A stretch of 64,000 bases of DNA from Paenibacillus sp. PAMC 26794 (lineage in GTDB: Bacteria; Bacillota; Bacilli; Paenibacillales; Paenibacillaceae). Within the stretch, counting starts at the first letter, position 1; each line of letters opens with the position of its first letter. The stretch is from positions 1 to 64,000 of the forward strand of contig NZ_ANHX01000071.1 in the NCBI RefSeq assembly GCF_000316035.1. Reading direction: 5' to 3'. Positions 35,312 through 44,292 of the stretch are shown here, piece by piece. Position numbers and translations under genes: made by a program. Below the pieces are notes generated by a model. That model was not told the origin of the DNA. It saw nothing but the letters and a program-made list of their open reading frames with translations, and ran no database searches.

Positions 35312-36886
35312 TTATGAATAGGGAAACCGCGGTCCGCGAGCCTCCATGGGGACATCTATGCGCATTCTCGTTCCCCCGCCCGGATTTGGCTCTGCCACAA
35401 TGGTACCTCCGTGGACTTCCACAATGCCTTTGCAGATCGCCAGACCAAGCCCCGTTCCTGTGACATGCTGAGTCGACTCTGAGCGATAGAACTTATCAAA
35501 TATACGTATTCTTTCCGCTTCCGGTATACCGATGCCTTGATCAGCTACCCAGATCGTCAATTGACTTGAACTCTTATCGCTTGCCACAGTAATGACAATT
35601 CGGCTCTCACCGGGCGAATATTTGATGGCGTTGCTGACGATATTCACCAGAACCTGCTCCAGCAATACTTCATCTCCGTAGATAAATGCCGGGTCATCAG
35701 GCAGTTCAACCTGAATGTTGCGATGCGGACTGAATTCCCGAACCTGTGTCAGTACAACGCTGATTATGTCTCCCACGTCACACCATTTCCGGTTCAGTTG
35801 CAACATGCCGCTCTCCAGCCGAACCATACCTAACAAATTCGTGACGAGACGATTCATACGCAAGGCTCCATCCCGAATGTTGCCTGTTAATTCTCTCCGA
35901 TCCTCGGGTGTAAAAAGAGTATCATTCTCCAACAATCCCGTAGCCGAGCCGATAATGGCGGTTAGGGGCGTACGCAATTCATGGGAGACAGAATCCAGCA
36001 GTGCTGTGCGTATGCGCTCCGATTCAGCAGTGATCTGCGCCAATCTGGCCTCTTCCGCCAGCTTCACTCGGGCAATGGCACCTGCGGCCAATCCACCGCA
36101 TGCCTCCAACAGACGAAGCTGTTCTTGCTGCTCATGAACCTCACCAGCGTCCATGCTCACGGCGAGCACGCCATGAATCTGCTCCTCTGTGCGTAGCGGC
36201 ACATATAGTCCGAGAGATTCCCGCAAAGTGGATGATCCTTTACCGGCGACCTGTCCGTGATTATACACCCATTTGGCAATGGCAATCTCCGACTCTCCAT
36301 CTCCCCAGCCATCCTTTTCCCCTACTGATGCGGGTGCAGAAGAGCTTGTAACCAGCAGATCCCCCTGCCCATCCGGAAGATACACAGCTGCTGGCTTGCC
36401 CAAGGTGAGCGAAACCTGGGTTGCAATGTTAACCAGCAACGTATTCAGATCCGTAATGACTGTCATCTGACGGCTCAATGCGTACAGGGAGTTAGTCGTG
36501 GCTTCACGTGCTTTTACCATCTCCAGTTGTTGTCGCAATCGACCTGCAAGACTTGCTGTCAGGATCGCCACCGCAAGATATACAACAAAGGAGAAGAGAT
36601 ATCTCAAATCTTCAACCGTAAAGCTCAGATATGGTGGTACAAAAAAGAAGTCAAACATAATGACGCTAAAACTCGCGGCATATATAGATGGCCCCATTCC
36701 CCAATACACGGCACTCACCAGTACGGGAAACAAGTATATAAGCGCTACATTAACCAAATCACCACTCAGGCCGATGGCATGAAGCAGCAAGGTTAGCAGC
36801 GTCACCCCGAGGGTCACCCATACATATGCAGGAACCCATTTCCCATGGGATGCCTGCGTTTCTTTTTTTATTCGTTCAGACAACAT
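35312..36886 (-). CDS. kdpD: KdpD sensor kinase, membrane-kinase half
   Basis: The 524-residue protein corresponds to the C-terminal half of KdpD: four membrane helices (about 20-110), a GAF-like region (about 135-265), a HisKA domain with the phospho-acceptor in SHELRTPLTAIIGSATG, and a HATPase domain with DQGIGIPEAERIRIFDKFYR. The KdpD N-terminal KdpD/Usp part is absent and is found in the preceding gene, which ends four bases upstream of this ATG. The kinase thus needs a second polypeptide. It sensors potassium or turgor by family knowledge. It is in the operon with kdpE, whose start codon follows its stop. Confidence 0.88.
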   Translation of the reverse strand: MLSERIKKETQASHGKWVPAYVWVTLGVTLLTLLLHAIGLSGDLVNVALIYLFPVLVSAVYWGMGPSIYAASFSVIMFDFFFVPPYLSFTVEDLRYLFSFVVYLAVAILTASLAGRLRQQLEMVKAREATTNSLYALSRQMTVITDLNTLLVNIATQVSLTLGKPAAVYLPDGQGDLLVTSSSAPASVGEKDGWGDGESEIAIAKWVYNHGQVAGKGSSTLRESLGLYVPLRTEEQIHGVLAVSMDAGEVHEQQEQLRLLEACGGLAAGAIARVKLAEEARLAQITAESERIRTALLDSVSHELRTPLTAIIGSATGLLENDTLFTPEDRRELTGNIRDGALRMNRLVTNLLGMVRLESGMLQLNRKWCDVGDIISVVLTQVREFSPHRNIQVELPDDPAFIYGDEVLLEQVLVNIVSNAIKYSPGESRIVITVASDKSSSQLTIWVADQGIGIPEAERIRIFDKFYRSESTQHVTGTGLGLAICKGIVEVHGGTIVAEPNPGGGTRMRIDVPMEARGPRFPYS

Positions 36887-36890
36887 CCAT

Positions 36891-39230
36891 TCACATCCCG
36901 CTCAGTTCATAATCATAATCTGCAACGATCAATACATCCAGATGCCGCGACAAGCGTACAAGTCGGTTGACCACCGAACCTGAGCCGCGGTAGCCATTCA
37001 GCCACCACACCCGTCTTGCCTGCCCGACCACCAGCTGGGTTGCTCTCGCCTCCGATGCCTTTCTTGCCAAAATCTCAGGTACATCGCGCAGTCTTGGACT
37101 GTGATGAATATGAAATTGACCACCAAGCCGAATTGTCAGCTGCTCCAACGCTTCCAGATGGCACTTCACTTCGTCACTCATGGACTCACCGATGTGGATA
37201 TGATGTACATGCCAGATGGCTTTTAGACGATAAGCCATACGGAATCCGCGCCGGATCAGCCGCTCGGCATGACGATCACTGCTTACACATACCAAGACCG
37301 CTTCCTGTCTGCGCCAAGGTCCTCGAAGTGCGATTTTGGCCTGCTGTGTTTCAAGCCGTTCATCCACATCGTCCGCCAGCTCGCGCAGAGCAAGTTCTCG
37401 CAAGGCAATCAGATTTCCAATTTTGAAGAAATTGGCAAGGGCTTGCTCGACCTTGGCAGTTGCATAGATTTTACCCTCCCTCATGCGCTGCCGCAAGGCC
37501 TGGGGCGCCACATCAATCAACTGCACCTCATCCGCCATCTGAATGATCCGATCGGGTACGGTCTCGCGGACACGAACACCGGTAATATGTTCAACGGCAT
37601 CATTCAGACTTTCGAGATGCTGTACATTCATTGTGGTAATCACCGAGATGCCTGCATTCAGCAGGAGCAGGACATCTTCATAACGCTTTTGCCGGACACT
37701 CCCGGGTACATTCGTATGCGCCAGTTCATCCACAAGCACCACTTCTGGGCAAAGACGCAGAATTCCCTCCGTGTCCATTTCTTCCAGACGAGCCTCTTGA
37801 TACACTCGCTGTGCGCGAGGAATCACAGATAGATGACCCATCTGCTCCACGGTATCCGCCCGCCCATGTGTCTCAAGCAAGCCGATCTGTACATCGATGC
37901 CCTTACGGAGCAAATCATTGCCTTCCCGAAGCATCATGTAGGTTTTGCCTACACCTGGTGCAGCTCCGATATATATTTTGAATGTGCCGCGCTGAATCTG
38001 GCCAATCTGTTCCTTCATTTCCTGCTCGCTTAGTCTGCGGTATGTCAGCGACTCCACATCGTTAACTTTAGCCGGAACCACACGTTCACCCTCCCTGGCC
38101 GCTCGATCAGCAACCAGAAACAGATCGACACCACGTAATCTGCGTAACAGCGAGTTAACAACGGACCCCTGCCACAATTCCTGCCAGCGCGTACGCCGGG
38201 AGTGTCCCATCACAATCCGGGTGATCTGATGCTCCATGGCGTAACGTGCCAGCGTAGACGGGATGTTGCGACGGTGTAATATAGGCAGCTCCTCCATATG
38301 GCCGCCAAACTTCTCCACCAACTTGATCATATTGCGCCGAAATACGGTTGCCTCTTTGGTTAATGGCTGCTTCATATTCCGAAAAACAACAGCGCACAGA
38401 TCACCATTCAGCCGTTTGGCAATCTGTTGACCACGCCGGATATAGATGGAGCCGTTCCAATGATATTGTGTGGACACCAGAATCCGTTCCATGATGCCTG
38501 TTGTGACGGTAATTCCCATCTCCTCCCGATGCTCGCGCAGGGATTCATTGACCCCTTCTGCAACCAATCTCAGGGCCAGTTCGCGCAGAATACCCAGATT
38601 GCCTTGACGAAATACAGCTTCTCCCTCATGCCCCTTCAGATGACCTTCTGCCAGACGGCTCAGTATGGTTTCCGGCGTGACGTCAATCAGCTTGACTTCA
38701 TCCGCTAGTTCCAGTGTATCCGCAGGTACCGTATGTTCTGCTGCGATCCCTGTAAGTTGTCGTGCCAGCTCGGTATACCCTTCCAGCTCATACACATTCA
38801 CCGTTGTCATGACACTGATGTTGTTTCGGAGCAAAAACTGAATATCCTCCAGCCGGGTAGCATACCGGGCGCCTTCTCTGTTACGATGTGCCAAACCATC
38901 CACCAGCACAACCTCCGGATTACGCGCCAACAGTTCATCCAAGTTCAGATCCTTCATCTCTACATCATCACTCTGGCGTAACCAGTGAATGCTTGGAATC
39001 CGTTCGAGTGCGCCAAGCTGCTCCACCGTTTCCGGTCTGCGCATTGTGGAGACGGCACAGATGACCACATCAATGCCCTGCTCGCGCAACGTATTCCCTT
39101 CTCGTAACATGTGATACGTTTTGCCCGATCCGCTGACTGGTCCGATGTAGATTTTGAGCGTACCCTGCTGCAGCTTCGTAATCATCTTCAGCATCTCTTC
39201 CGGTGACTTGCGCTTGAAGCTGTCTTCCAT
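36891..39230 (-). CDS. KdpD N-terminal protein, tandemly duplicated
   Basis: The 779-residue protein has no membrane helices and no kinase domain; it consists of two copies of the KdpD N-terminal module, each with an ATP-binding loop and a Usp-like domain. Copy 1 (about 20-385) has GPVSGSGKT and VLVDGLAHRN; copy 2 (about 405-779) has GAAPGVGKT and VLVDELAHTN. The Glu of the DELAHTN motif is Gly in copy 1, so that copy may be inactive or regulatory. The Usp part of KdpD can bind c-di-AMP in some Gram-positive bacteria. It precedes the kinase half by four bases; together they make a split KdpD. Confidence 0.87.
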   Translation of the reverse strand: MEDSFKRKSPEEMLKMITKLQQGTLKIYIGPVSGSGKTYHMLREGNTLREQGIDVVICAVSTMRRPETVEQLGALERIPSIHWLRQSDDVEMKDLNLDELLARNPEVVLVDGLAHRNREGARYATRLEDIQFLLRNNISVMTTVNVYELEGYTELARQLTGIAAEHTVPADTLELADEVKLIDVTPETILSRLAEGHLKGHEGEAVFRQGNLGILRELALRLVAEGVNESLREHREEMGITVTTGIMERILVSTQYHWNGSIYIRRGQQIAKRLNGDLCAVVFRNMKQPLTKEATVFRRNMIKLVEKFGGHMEELPILHRRNIPSTLARYAMEHQITRIVMGHSRRTRWQELWQGSVVNSLLRRLRGVDLFLVADRAAREGERVVPAKVNDVESLTYRRLSEQEMKEQIGQIQRGTFKIYIGAAPGVGKTYMMLREGNDLLRKGIDVQIGLLETHGRADTVEQMGHLSVIPRAQRVYQEARLEEMDTEGILRLCPEVVLVDELAHTNVPGSVRQKRYEDVLLLLNAGISVITTMNVQHLESLNDAVEHITGVRVRETVPDRIIQMADEVQLIDVAPQALRQRMREGKIYATAKVEQALANFFKIGNLIALRELALRELADDVDERLETQQAKIALRGPWRRQEAVLVCVSSDRHAERLIRRGFRMAYRLKAIWHVHHIHIGESMSDEVKCHLEALEQLTIRLGGQFHIHHSPRLRDVPEILARKASEARATQLVVGQARRVWWLNGYRGSGSVVNRLVRLSRHLDVLIVADYDYELSGM

Positions 39231-39320
39231 CCGTCTTCTCCCCCTTCCTTTAAAAATATGATAAAAAAAATGGAGAAAGCCCCTCCCGATATATCGTGAG
39301 CAGGCTAATATGTTCGTTCG

Positions 39321-39881
39321 TTAGTTCAGTTCTGCTGTCAGCGCCAGATTCAGAGCCGTTACATTTACACGCGGTTCCCCGAATATACCCATCTGACGGC
39401 CTTCCGTATGCTCATTTACAAGTTGCACAAGCTGCTGTTCACTAAGCCCGGTAGCTTCGCTAATACGTGGGATCTGTGCCTCAGCGGCTTCGGGAGAGAG
39501 ATCCGGGTCAAGTCCAGAGCCTGAACCCGTCACGAGATCAGCAGGGATCTGCTTCAATCCCGGGTTTTCCTGCTGGAGCTGAGCCATCTTTTCCTTCATC
39601 TCGCTGATATACTCCTCCGAAGCTACGGCGCGATTTGAACCGGCTGAAGCCGTTGGATCATAATCGGCATTTGATGCCCGGGGCTGAAACAGCCCCGGCG
39701 ATTGGATTTCCTGCGCCAGCAGGGACGAGCCGATGATTTTCTCATCTTGTGTAATCAGACTGCCGTTCGCCTGCGCAGGAAAGAGAAGTTGGGCTACACC
39801 AGTCGTTACAAGCGGGTAGATTAGGCCGCATATCAGCATAAGCACAACGGATAACCGTACAGCGGGCAAGAACATGTTCAT
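39321..39881 (-). CDS. kdpC: Potassium-transporting ATPase subunit KdpC
   Basis: The 186-residue protein has one N-terminal membrane helix and the KdpC core (GSGSGLDPDLSPEAAEAQIPRI and VNVTALNLAL at the end). KdpC assists potassium delivery and ATP affinity of the KdpFABC pump. ATG 39881 has AGGAAGTG upstream; a GTG nine bases earlier overlaps that site. It follows kdpB in the operon by about 60 bases. Confidence 0.93.
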   Translation of the reverse strand: MNMFLPAVRLSVVLMLICGLIYPLVTTGVAQLLFPAQANGSLITQDEKIIGSSLLAQEIQSPGLFQPRASNADYDPTASAGSNRAVASEEYISEMKEKMAQLQQENPGLKQIPADLVTGSGSGLDPDLSPEAAEAQIPRISEATGLSEQQLVQLVNEHTEGRQMGIFGEPRVNVTALNLALTAELN

Positions 39882-39942
39882 ACAGATCACTTCCTGAATT
39901 CATTAGGATAGAAGGACAATTTTGATAAGCGTTGTTATCTCG

Positions 39943-42084
39943 TTAAAGAATCCCCGACAGAACCATATCAATCAGCTTAATGCCGATAAAAGGTACAATC
40001 ACACCACCTACGCCATAGATGAACACATTGCGCCCAAGTAACCGTTCGGCTGACATCGCCCGATACTTGACTCCTTTCATCGCGATGGGAATAAGCAGCG
40101 GAATAATAATGGCGTTGAAGATCAGCGCCGACAGGATCGCAGATTGTGGTGAAGCCAGATTCATAATATTCAGCGCCTGAAGCTGCGGCATGGCGAGAAT
40201 GAACATAGCTGGAATGATGGCAAAATATTTCGCGATATCATTGGATATCGAAAAGGTTGTGAGTGCGCCGCGTGTAATCAGCAGCTGCTTGCCAATGGAG
40301 ACGACCGACAATAACTTGGTCGGGTCTGAATCCAAGTCAATCATGTTGGCCGCTTCTTTGGCCGCCATGGTGCCCGAATTCATCGCCAGGCCCACATCGG
40401 CCTGCGCCAGAGCAGGAGCATCGTTGGTACCGTCGCCCGTCATAGCGACGAGCTTACCCTCCTGCTGCTCTTTTTTGATCGCCGCAATCTTGTCTTCGGG
40501 CTTCGCTTCGGCAATAAAATCATCCACGCCCGCTTCCAGTGCTATGGTCGCTGCGGTTAGCGGATTATCACCTGTACACATAATGGTCTTGATGCCCATG
40601 GCGCGCATCTCAGCGAACTTCTCTTTTAGCCCTGGCTTCACAGTGTCTTTCAGATAGATCACACCATAGATTCGTTCATCGATGGCTACAGCAAGCGGCG
40701 TACCCCCAGCCTTTGCAATTCGATTTGCAATCTCATCCAGATCACCAGGTATACGGCCTCCTTCGGAAGCAATATAACGTTTGATCGCATCCACGGCACC
40801 TTTACGAATCTTCATACCGCTACTCAGATTGAGACCGGACATCCGAGTCTCTGCTGTGAATTCCACATTTTCCGCATTCGCATACTCCGTCTCAGACCAG
40901 CTCTGACCTTGTTTGCCTGCCAGTTCCACCACAGAACGCCCTTCCGGGGTCTCATCTCGCACAGAAGCCTGTAAAGCAGCTTGCGTCATCTCTGACGCAG
41001 TAATGCCCTGAACGGGAATAAACTCAGATGCCATGCGGTTTCCGTATGTGATCGTTCCTGTTTTGTCCAAAATCAACGTATCGATATCCCCGGCCGCTTC
41101 CACCGCTTTACCTGACATGGCGAGCACATTGAACTGCGTAACACGGTCCATCCCGGCAATACCAATGGCGGACAGTAGCCCACCAATTGTTGTTGGAATC
41201 AGGCAGACGAGCAGTGCGATCAATGTCGCCAGATCCAGTCGAATACCCAGGTAATTTGCCATAGGAACCATCGTCAGAATGACGATTAGGAAGATCAGGG
41301 TTAATACGGCGAGCAGGGTGGTCAGCGCGATTTCATTAGGTGTTTTCTGGCGCTGTGCACCCTCAACCAGAGAGATCATCCGGTCAAGGAATGACTCCCC
41401 AGGATCGGTCTGAACACGCATGACGATGTAATCGGACACGACGCGGGTCCCTCCGGTAACGGAGGAGAAATCTCCCCCTGCTTCCTTGATGACCGGGGCG
41501 GATTCTCCCGTAATGGCCGATTCATCAATGGAGGCCAATCCTTCCATAATCTCACCGTCCGTCGGGATCAGTTCACCGACTTCCACACGGACCATATCGC
41601 CTTTTTTCAACTGGGTCGAAGATACTTGCCGGATTGTTCCATCCTTCTGCACCAGATTGGCCATGGTGTCCGACTTCGTCTTGCGTAACGTATCCGCCTG
41701 CGCCTTACCTCTACCTTCTGCAAGTGCTTCGGCGAAGTTGGCGAACAGCAGCGTGAACAGCAAAATGAAAAACACGGCAATGTTGTACCCGCGCCCAGCC
41801 TCGGATGCGGTGAAGAGATCTGGATTGATGCATAATAAGAGCGTAATGAATGTACCAATCTCAACAATAAACATGACCGGATTTTTGATCATGACCACCG
41901 GATTCAGCTTTTTGAACGCATCGAGTGAAGCCTGAAGTATCATATCCTTGCTTAACGACCGTTTCGATCCGGGATCACGTTGAATATTACCTCGGTTGTT
42001 ATCTGGCTCATTGCCCTTCGTTCTAACCATTTCTGTATCCATCTGTTGCATCGTCTGCTCCTTCTTTCGTTCGACTGCATTCAT
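39943..42084 (-). CDS. kdpB: Potassium-transporting ATPase subunit KdpB
   Basis: The 713-residue P-type ATPase has the catalytic phospho-Asp in LILDKTGTITYGN, the TGES actuator motif (ITGESAPVIKE) and GDGTNDAPAL in the hinge. It hydrolyses ATP to drive high-affinity potassium uptake with KdpA. The first 45 residues form an Asn/Gln/Arg-rich tail not typical of KdpB. GGAGG lies 12 bases before the ATG. It follows kdpA by about 65 bases. Confidence 0.95.
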   Translation of the reverse strand: MNAVERKKEQTMQQMDTEMVRTKGNEPDNNRGNIQRDPGSKRSLSKDMILQASLDAFKKLNPVVMIKNPVMFIVEIGTFITLLLCINPDLFTASEAGRGYNIAVFFILLFTLLFANFAEALAEGRGKAQADTLRKTKSDTMANLVQKDGTIRQVSSTQLKKGDMVRVEVGELIPTDGEIMEGLASIDESAITGESAPVIKEAGGDFSSVTGGTRVVSDYIVMRVQTDPGESFLDRMISLVEGAQRQKTPNEIALTTLLAVLTLIFLIVILTMVPMANYLGIRLDLATLIALLVCLIPTTIGGLLSAIGIAGMDRVTQFNVLAMSGKAVEAAGDIDTLILDKTGTITYGNRMASEFIPVQGITASEMTQAALQASVRDETPEGRSVVELAGKQGQSWSETEYANAENVEFTAETRMSGLNLSSGMKIRKGAVDAIKRYIASEGGRIPGDLDEIANRIAKAGGTPLAVAIDERIYGVIYLKDTVKPGLKEKFAEMRAMGIKTIMCTGDNPLTAATIALEAGVDDFIAEAKPEDKIAAIKKEQQEGKLVAMTGDGTNDAPALAQADVGLAMNSGTMAAKEAANMIDLDSDPTKLLSVVSIGKQLLITRGALTTFSISNDIAKYFAIIPAMFILAMPQLQALNIMNLASPQSAILSALIFNAIIIPLLIPIAMKGVKYRAMSAERLLGRNVFIYGVGGVIVPFIGIKLIDMVLSGIL

Positions 42085-42151
42085 CGTGCACTGCCACCTC
42101 CATACGTTACGTCCTTACACCAATTCCTCTGTAGTACCCCTGTCATTTCCC

Positions 42152-43837
42152 TCATTGAATCATGGCCAGATGCTCTGCAATCGGTCCAAGGGCAAGCGAC
42201 GGGAAGAATGTGAGTGCGCCGACAACAACGATCATCATGACCAAAATGCCAGCAAAGAGAGGTGTGTGCGTACGCAACGTACCTGTAGTTACCGGTACAA
42301 CCCGTTTCGTAGCGAGTGAACCTGCAATAGCCAACATGGCAATCATCGAAACATATCTTCCCAGCAGCATAACGATACCAATCGCGATGTTGTAAAAGTC
42401 TGTATTGGCATTTAGTCCGGCAAAGGCCGATCCATTATTGGCTGCACCCGAGGCAAAAGCATAGAGAACTTCAGTCAGGCCATGCATGCCCCCGTTCGAG
42501 ATGGACGCAATGGCTTCGGGCCGCATAAGCGCGAGTGCCGTTGGCGCCAGAATAATCAAAGGATGAATGAGCAAGGCAATGGATGCGAGCTTCACCTCTT
42601 TGCCCTCGATTTTTTTGCCCAGGAACTCAGGTGTTCGTCCCACCATCAATCCACAGATAAACACAGCCAGAATCACATACAACAGTCCGTTGATCAGCCC
42701 TACCCCTTTGCCCCCAAACACGTTATTGAGCATCATCTGAGCCAGTGATACCATACCTCCAAGTGGAGTGAGCGACTCGTGCATATTGTTGACCGAACCT
42801 GTAGTAGCCGCTGTTGTGACTGCGGTGAATAAAGCCGATTCGGGTATGCCAAACCTGACCTCTTTCCCCTCCATATTGCCTTGCAGGCCTGCTGCATCCA
42901 ACGCGGGTACACCGCGATATTCGGAGACAAATACGGTGGTCAACATCACAAGGAAAAGAAAACTCATCGCCGCGAACAATGCCCAACCCTGCTTCCGGTT
43001 ATTGACCATCAAGCCGAAGGCGTATACCAGTGCAGTGGGTAACAGCATCATACAGACGATATGCACCAGATTGCTCAGGGCCGTCGGGTTCTCGAATGGA
43101 TGTGCAGCATTGGTTCCAAACCAGCCGCCACCATTCGTTCCGATGTGTTTGATCGATTCCAGTGAGGCGACCAGTCCACGTGAGATGGTCTGCTGCGCGC
43201 CTTCCAGCGTGGTTGCGTTCACCGCTCCCGCGAGTGTCTGAGGCACACCCTGGAACACGAGGAATAAGGCTACGATGAAGCTCAGCGGCAAAAAAATCCT
43301 CGTAATCGACCGTACAAGGTCGACATAAAAGTTCCCCAGTTCATCCCGGCGGCCTACCAGCCCGCGAATAAAAGCAATGGCCACCGCAAATCCCGTCGCT
43401 GCGGACGTAAACATCGGGAACGTCACGGCCAACATCTGTGACAGGTACGACAAGGCGTTCTCGCCCGTATACGACTGCCAGTTCGTGTTGGTCATGAAGG
43501 ATACGGCTGTATTAAATGCCTGCGCCGCTGGCATATTGCCGATCCCATCCGGATTGAGCGGTAAATATTTTTGAAGCCGCAGCACTAGAAACATCAACAC
43601 CAACATTACAAAGTTGGAGAGGAGAACGGCCGTGAGGTACTTTTTCCACCCCATGGATTCGTTCTCGCGTACCCCCATGACTCGATAGAGCAGTCGCTCC
43701 GGCCCGCCAAAAACCCGATCCAGCCCCGTTCGCTGTCCATCAAACACGTTCACTATATATTTTCCCACCGGTTTCACCAGCAGCAGGATGATCAGCAGCG
43801 TCACCGCTACTTGCACTAGACCGATACCCATATCCAC
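42152..43837 (-). CDS. kdpA: Potassium-transporting ATPase subunit KdpA
   Basis: The 561-residue membrane protein has ten helices and four selectivity-filter repeats, one of them GTNGGGWFGTN, another TTGSVNNMHESLTPLGG. It forms the potassium-binding pore of KdpFABC. Start ATG 43837 is the only sensible one and has GGGAGGAAATG-type sequence upstream. The length matches the family. Confidence 0.95.
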   Translation of the reverse strand: MDMGIGLVQVAVTLLIILLLVKPVGKYIVNVFDGQRTGLDRVFGGPERLLYRVMGVRENESMGWKKYLTAVLLSNFVMLVLMFLVLRLQKYLPLNPDGIGNMPAAQAFNTAVSFMTNTNWQSYTGENALSYLSQMLAVTFPMFTSAATGFAVAIAFIRGLVGRRDELGNFYVDLVRSITRIFLPLSFIVALFLVFQGVPQTLAGAVNATTLEGAQQTISRGLVASLESIKHIGTNGGGWFGTNAAHPFENPTALSNLVHIVCMMLLPTALVYAFGLMVNNRKQGWALFAAMSFLFLVMLTTVFVSEYRGVPALDAAGLQGNMEGKEVRFGIPESALFTAVTTAATTGSVNNMHESLTPLGGMVSLAQMMLNNVFGGKGVGLINGLLYVILAVFICGLMVGRTPEFLGKKIEGKEVKLASIALLIHPLIILAPTALALMRPEAIASISNGGMHGLTEVLYAFASGAANNGSAFAGLNANTDFYNIAIGIVMLLGRYVSMIAMLAIAGSLATKRVVPVTTGTLRTHTPLFAGILVMMIVVVGALTFFPSLALGPIAEHLAMIQ

Positions 43838-43890
43838 ATTTCCTCCCTATTCGACGTTCCCTTGTTCCTGCATTACGCACATCGTCAGCA

Positions 43891-43968
43891 TCAGAATTTC
43901 TCTGGCTTCACCAGCACATAACCGAGATATATCACCAGTGCGAGCACAATCATGCCGATGACAATCAT
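43891..43968 (-). CDS. kdpF: KdpF, tiny membrane subunit
   Basis: A 25-residue hydrophobic protein (MIVIGMIVLALVIYLGYVL then VKPEKF) with a single helix and a C-terminal Lys-Pro-Glu-Lys-Phe, typical of KdpF, which stabilises the Kdp complex. GAGAGGGGGAGCGG precedes the ATG and the gene lies 53 bases before kdpA. It is too short for ordinary gene prediction. Confidence 0.88.
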   Translation of the reverse strand: MIVIGMIVLALVIYLGYVLVKPEKF

Positions 43969-43988
43969 TCCGCTCCCCCTCTCTACTC

Positions 43989-44075
43989 TCAAGCCTTTTC
44001 GCAGAATTTCACAAATCCCCAAAATACCGTAAACAGCAGCACAACCAATCCAATCATCGTGGCATCATTCACCAT
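43989..44075 (-). CDS. Small one-helix protein upstream of kdpF
   Basis: A 28-residue hydrophobic peptide (MVNDATMIGLVVLLFTVFWG then FVKFCEKA) begins behind a good ribosome site (GGGAGGAAGGGCGC). It has one helix and a Phe-x-Lys-Phe-Cys-Glu end. Short proteins of this look often stand before kdpF, so it is probably an unnamed Kdp-associated peptide. The frame is open further upstream without a ribosome site. Confidence 0.6.
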   Translation of the reverse strand: MVNDATMIGLVVLLFTVFWGFVKFCEKA

Positions 44076-44138
44076 GCGCCCTTCCTCCCTCTCTCTACCG
44101 TTCTCTGCACCTGCTACATGTAAAATCGTAATATGAAA

Positions 44139-44162
44139 CGCTGTAAAAAAGGGGTAAAGAAA
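44139..44162 (-). promoter_or_regulatory. KdpE box 2 (proximal)
   Basis: The minus strand reads TTTCTTTACCCCTTTTTTAC, a second copy of the T-rich KdpE-type element 33 bases from the first, about three helical turns. Confidence 0.55.
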
Positions 44163-44170
44163 TGCCCCCA

Positions 44171-44194
44171 CAGGTGTAAAAAAAGCGTAAAAAA
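44171..44194 (-). promoter_or_regulatory. KdpE box 1 (distal)
   Basis: The minus strand reads TTTTTACGCTTTTTTTACAC, close to the known Escherichia coli kdpFABC KdpE site TTTTTATACTTTTTTTACAC. It lies about 95 bases before the first small kdp gene. Confidence 0.65.
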
Positions 44195-44234
44195 GACCCG
44201 ATCTCCTCAGCTCTGGGCTGAGAAGAACGGGTCT
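44189..44234 (-). terminator. Terminator after the XRE/ImmA gene
   Basis: AGACCCGTTCTTCTCAGC pairs with GCTGAGGAGATCGGGTCT on the minus strand, followed by TTTTTT. It insulates the kdp promoter from the upstream cassette; the T tract overlaps KdpE box 1. Confidence 0.88.
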
Positions 44235-44292
44235 ATCATCATTTTTATACGGAGCAATCCATTACGTAACAGTTTATTACCTACCAGTCATT

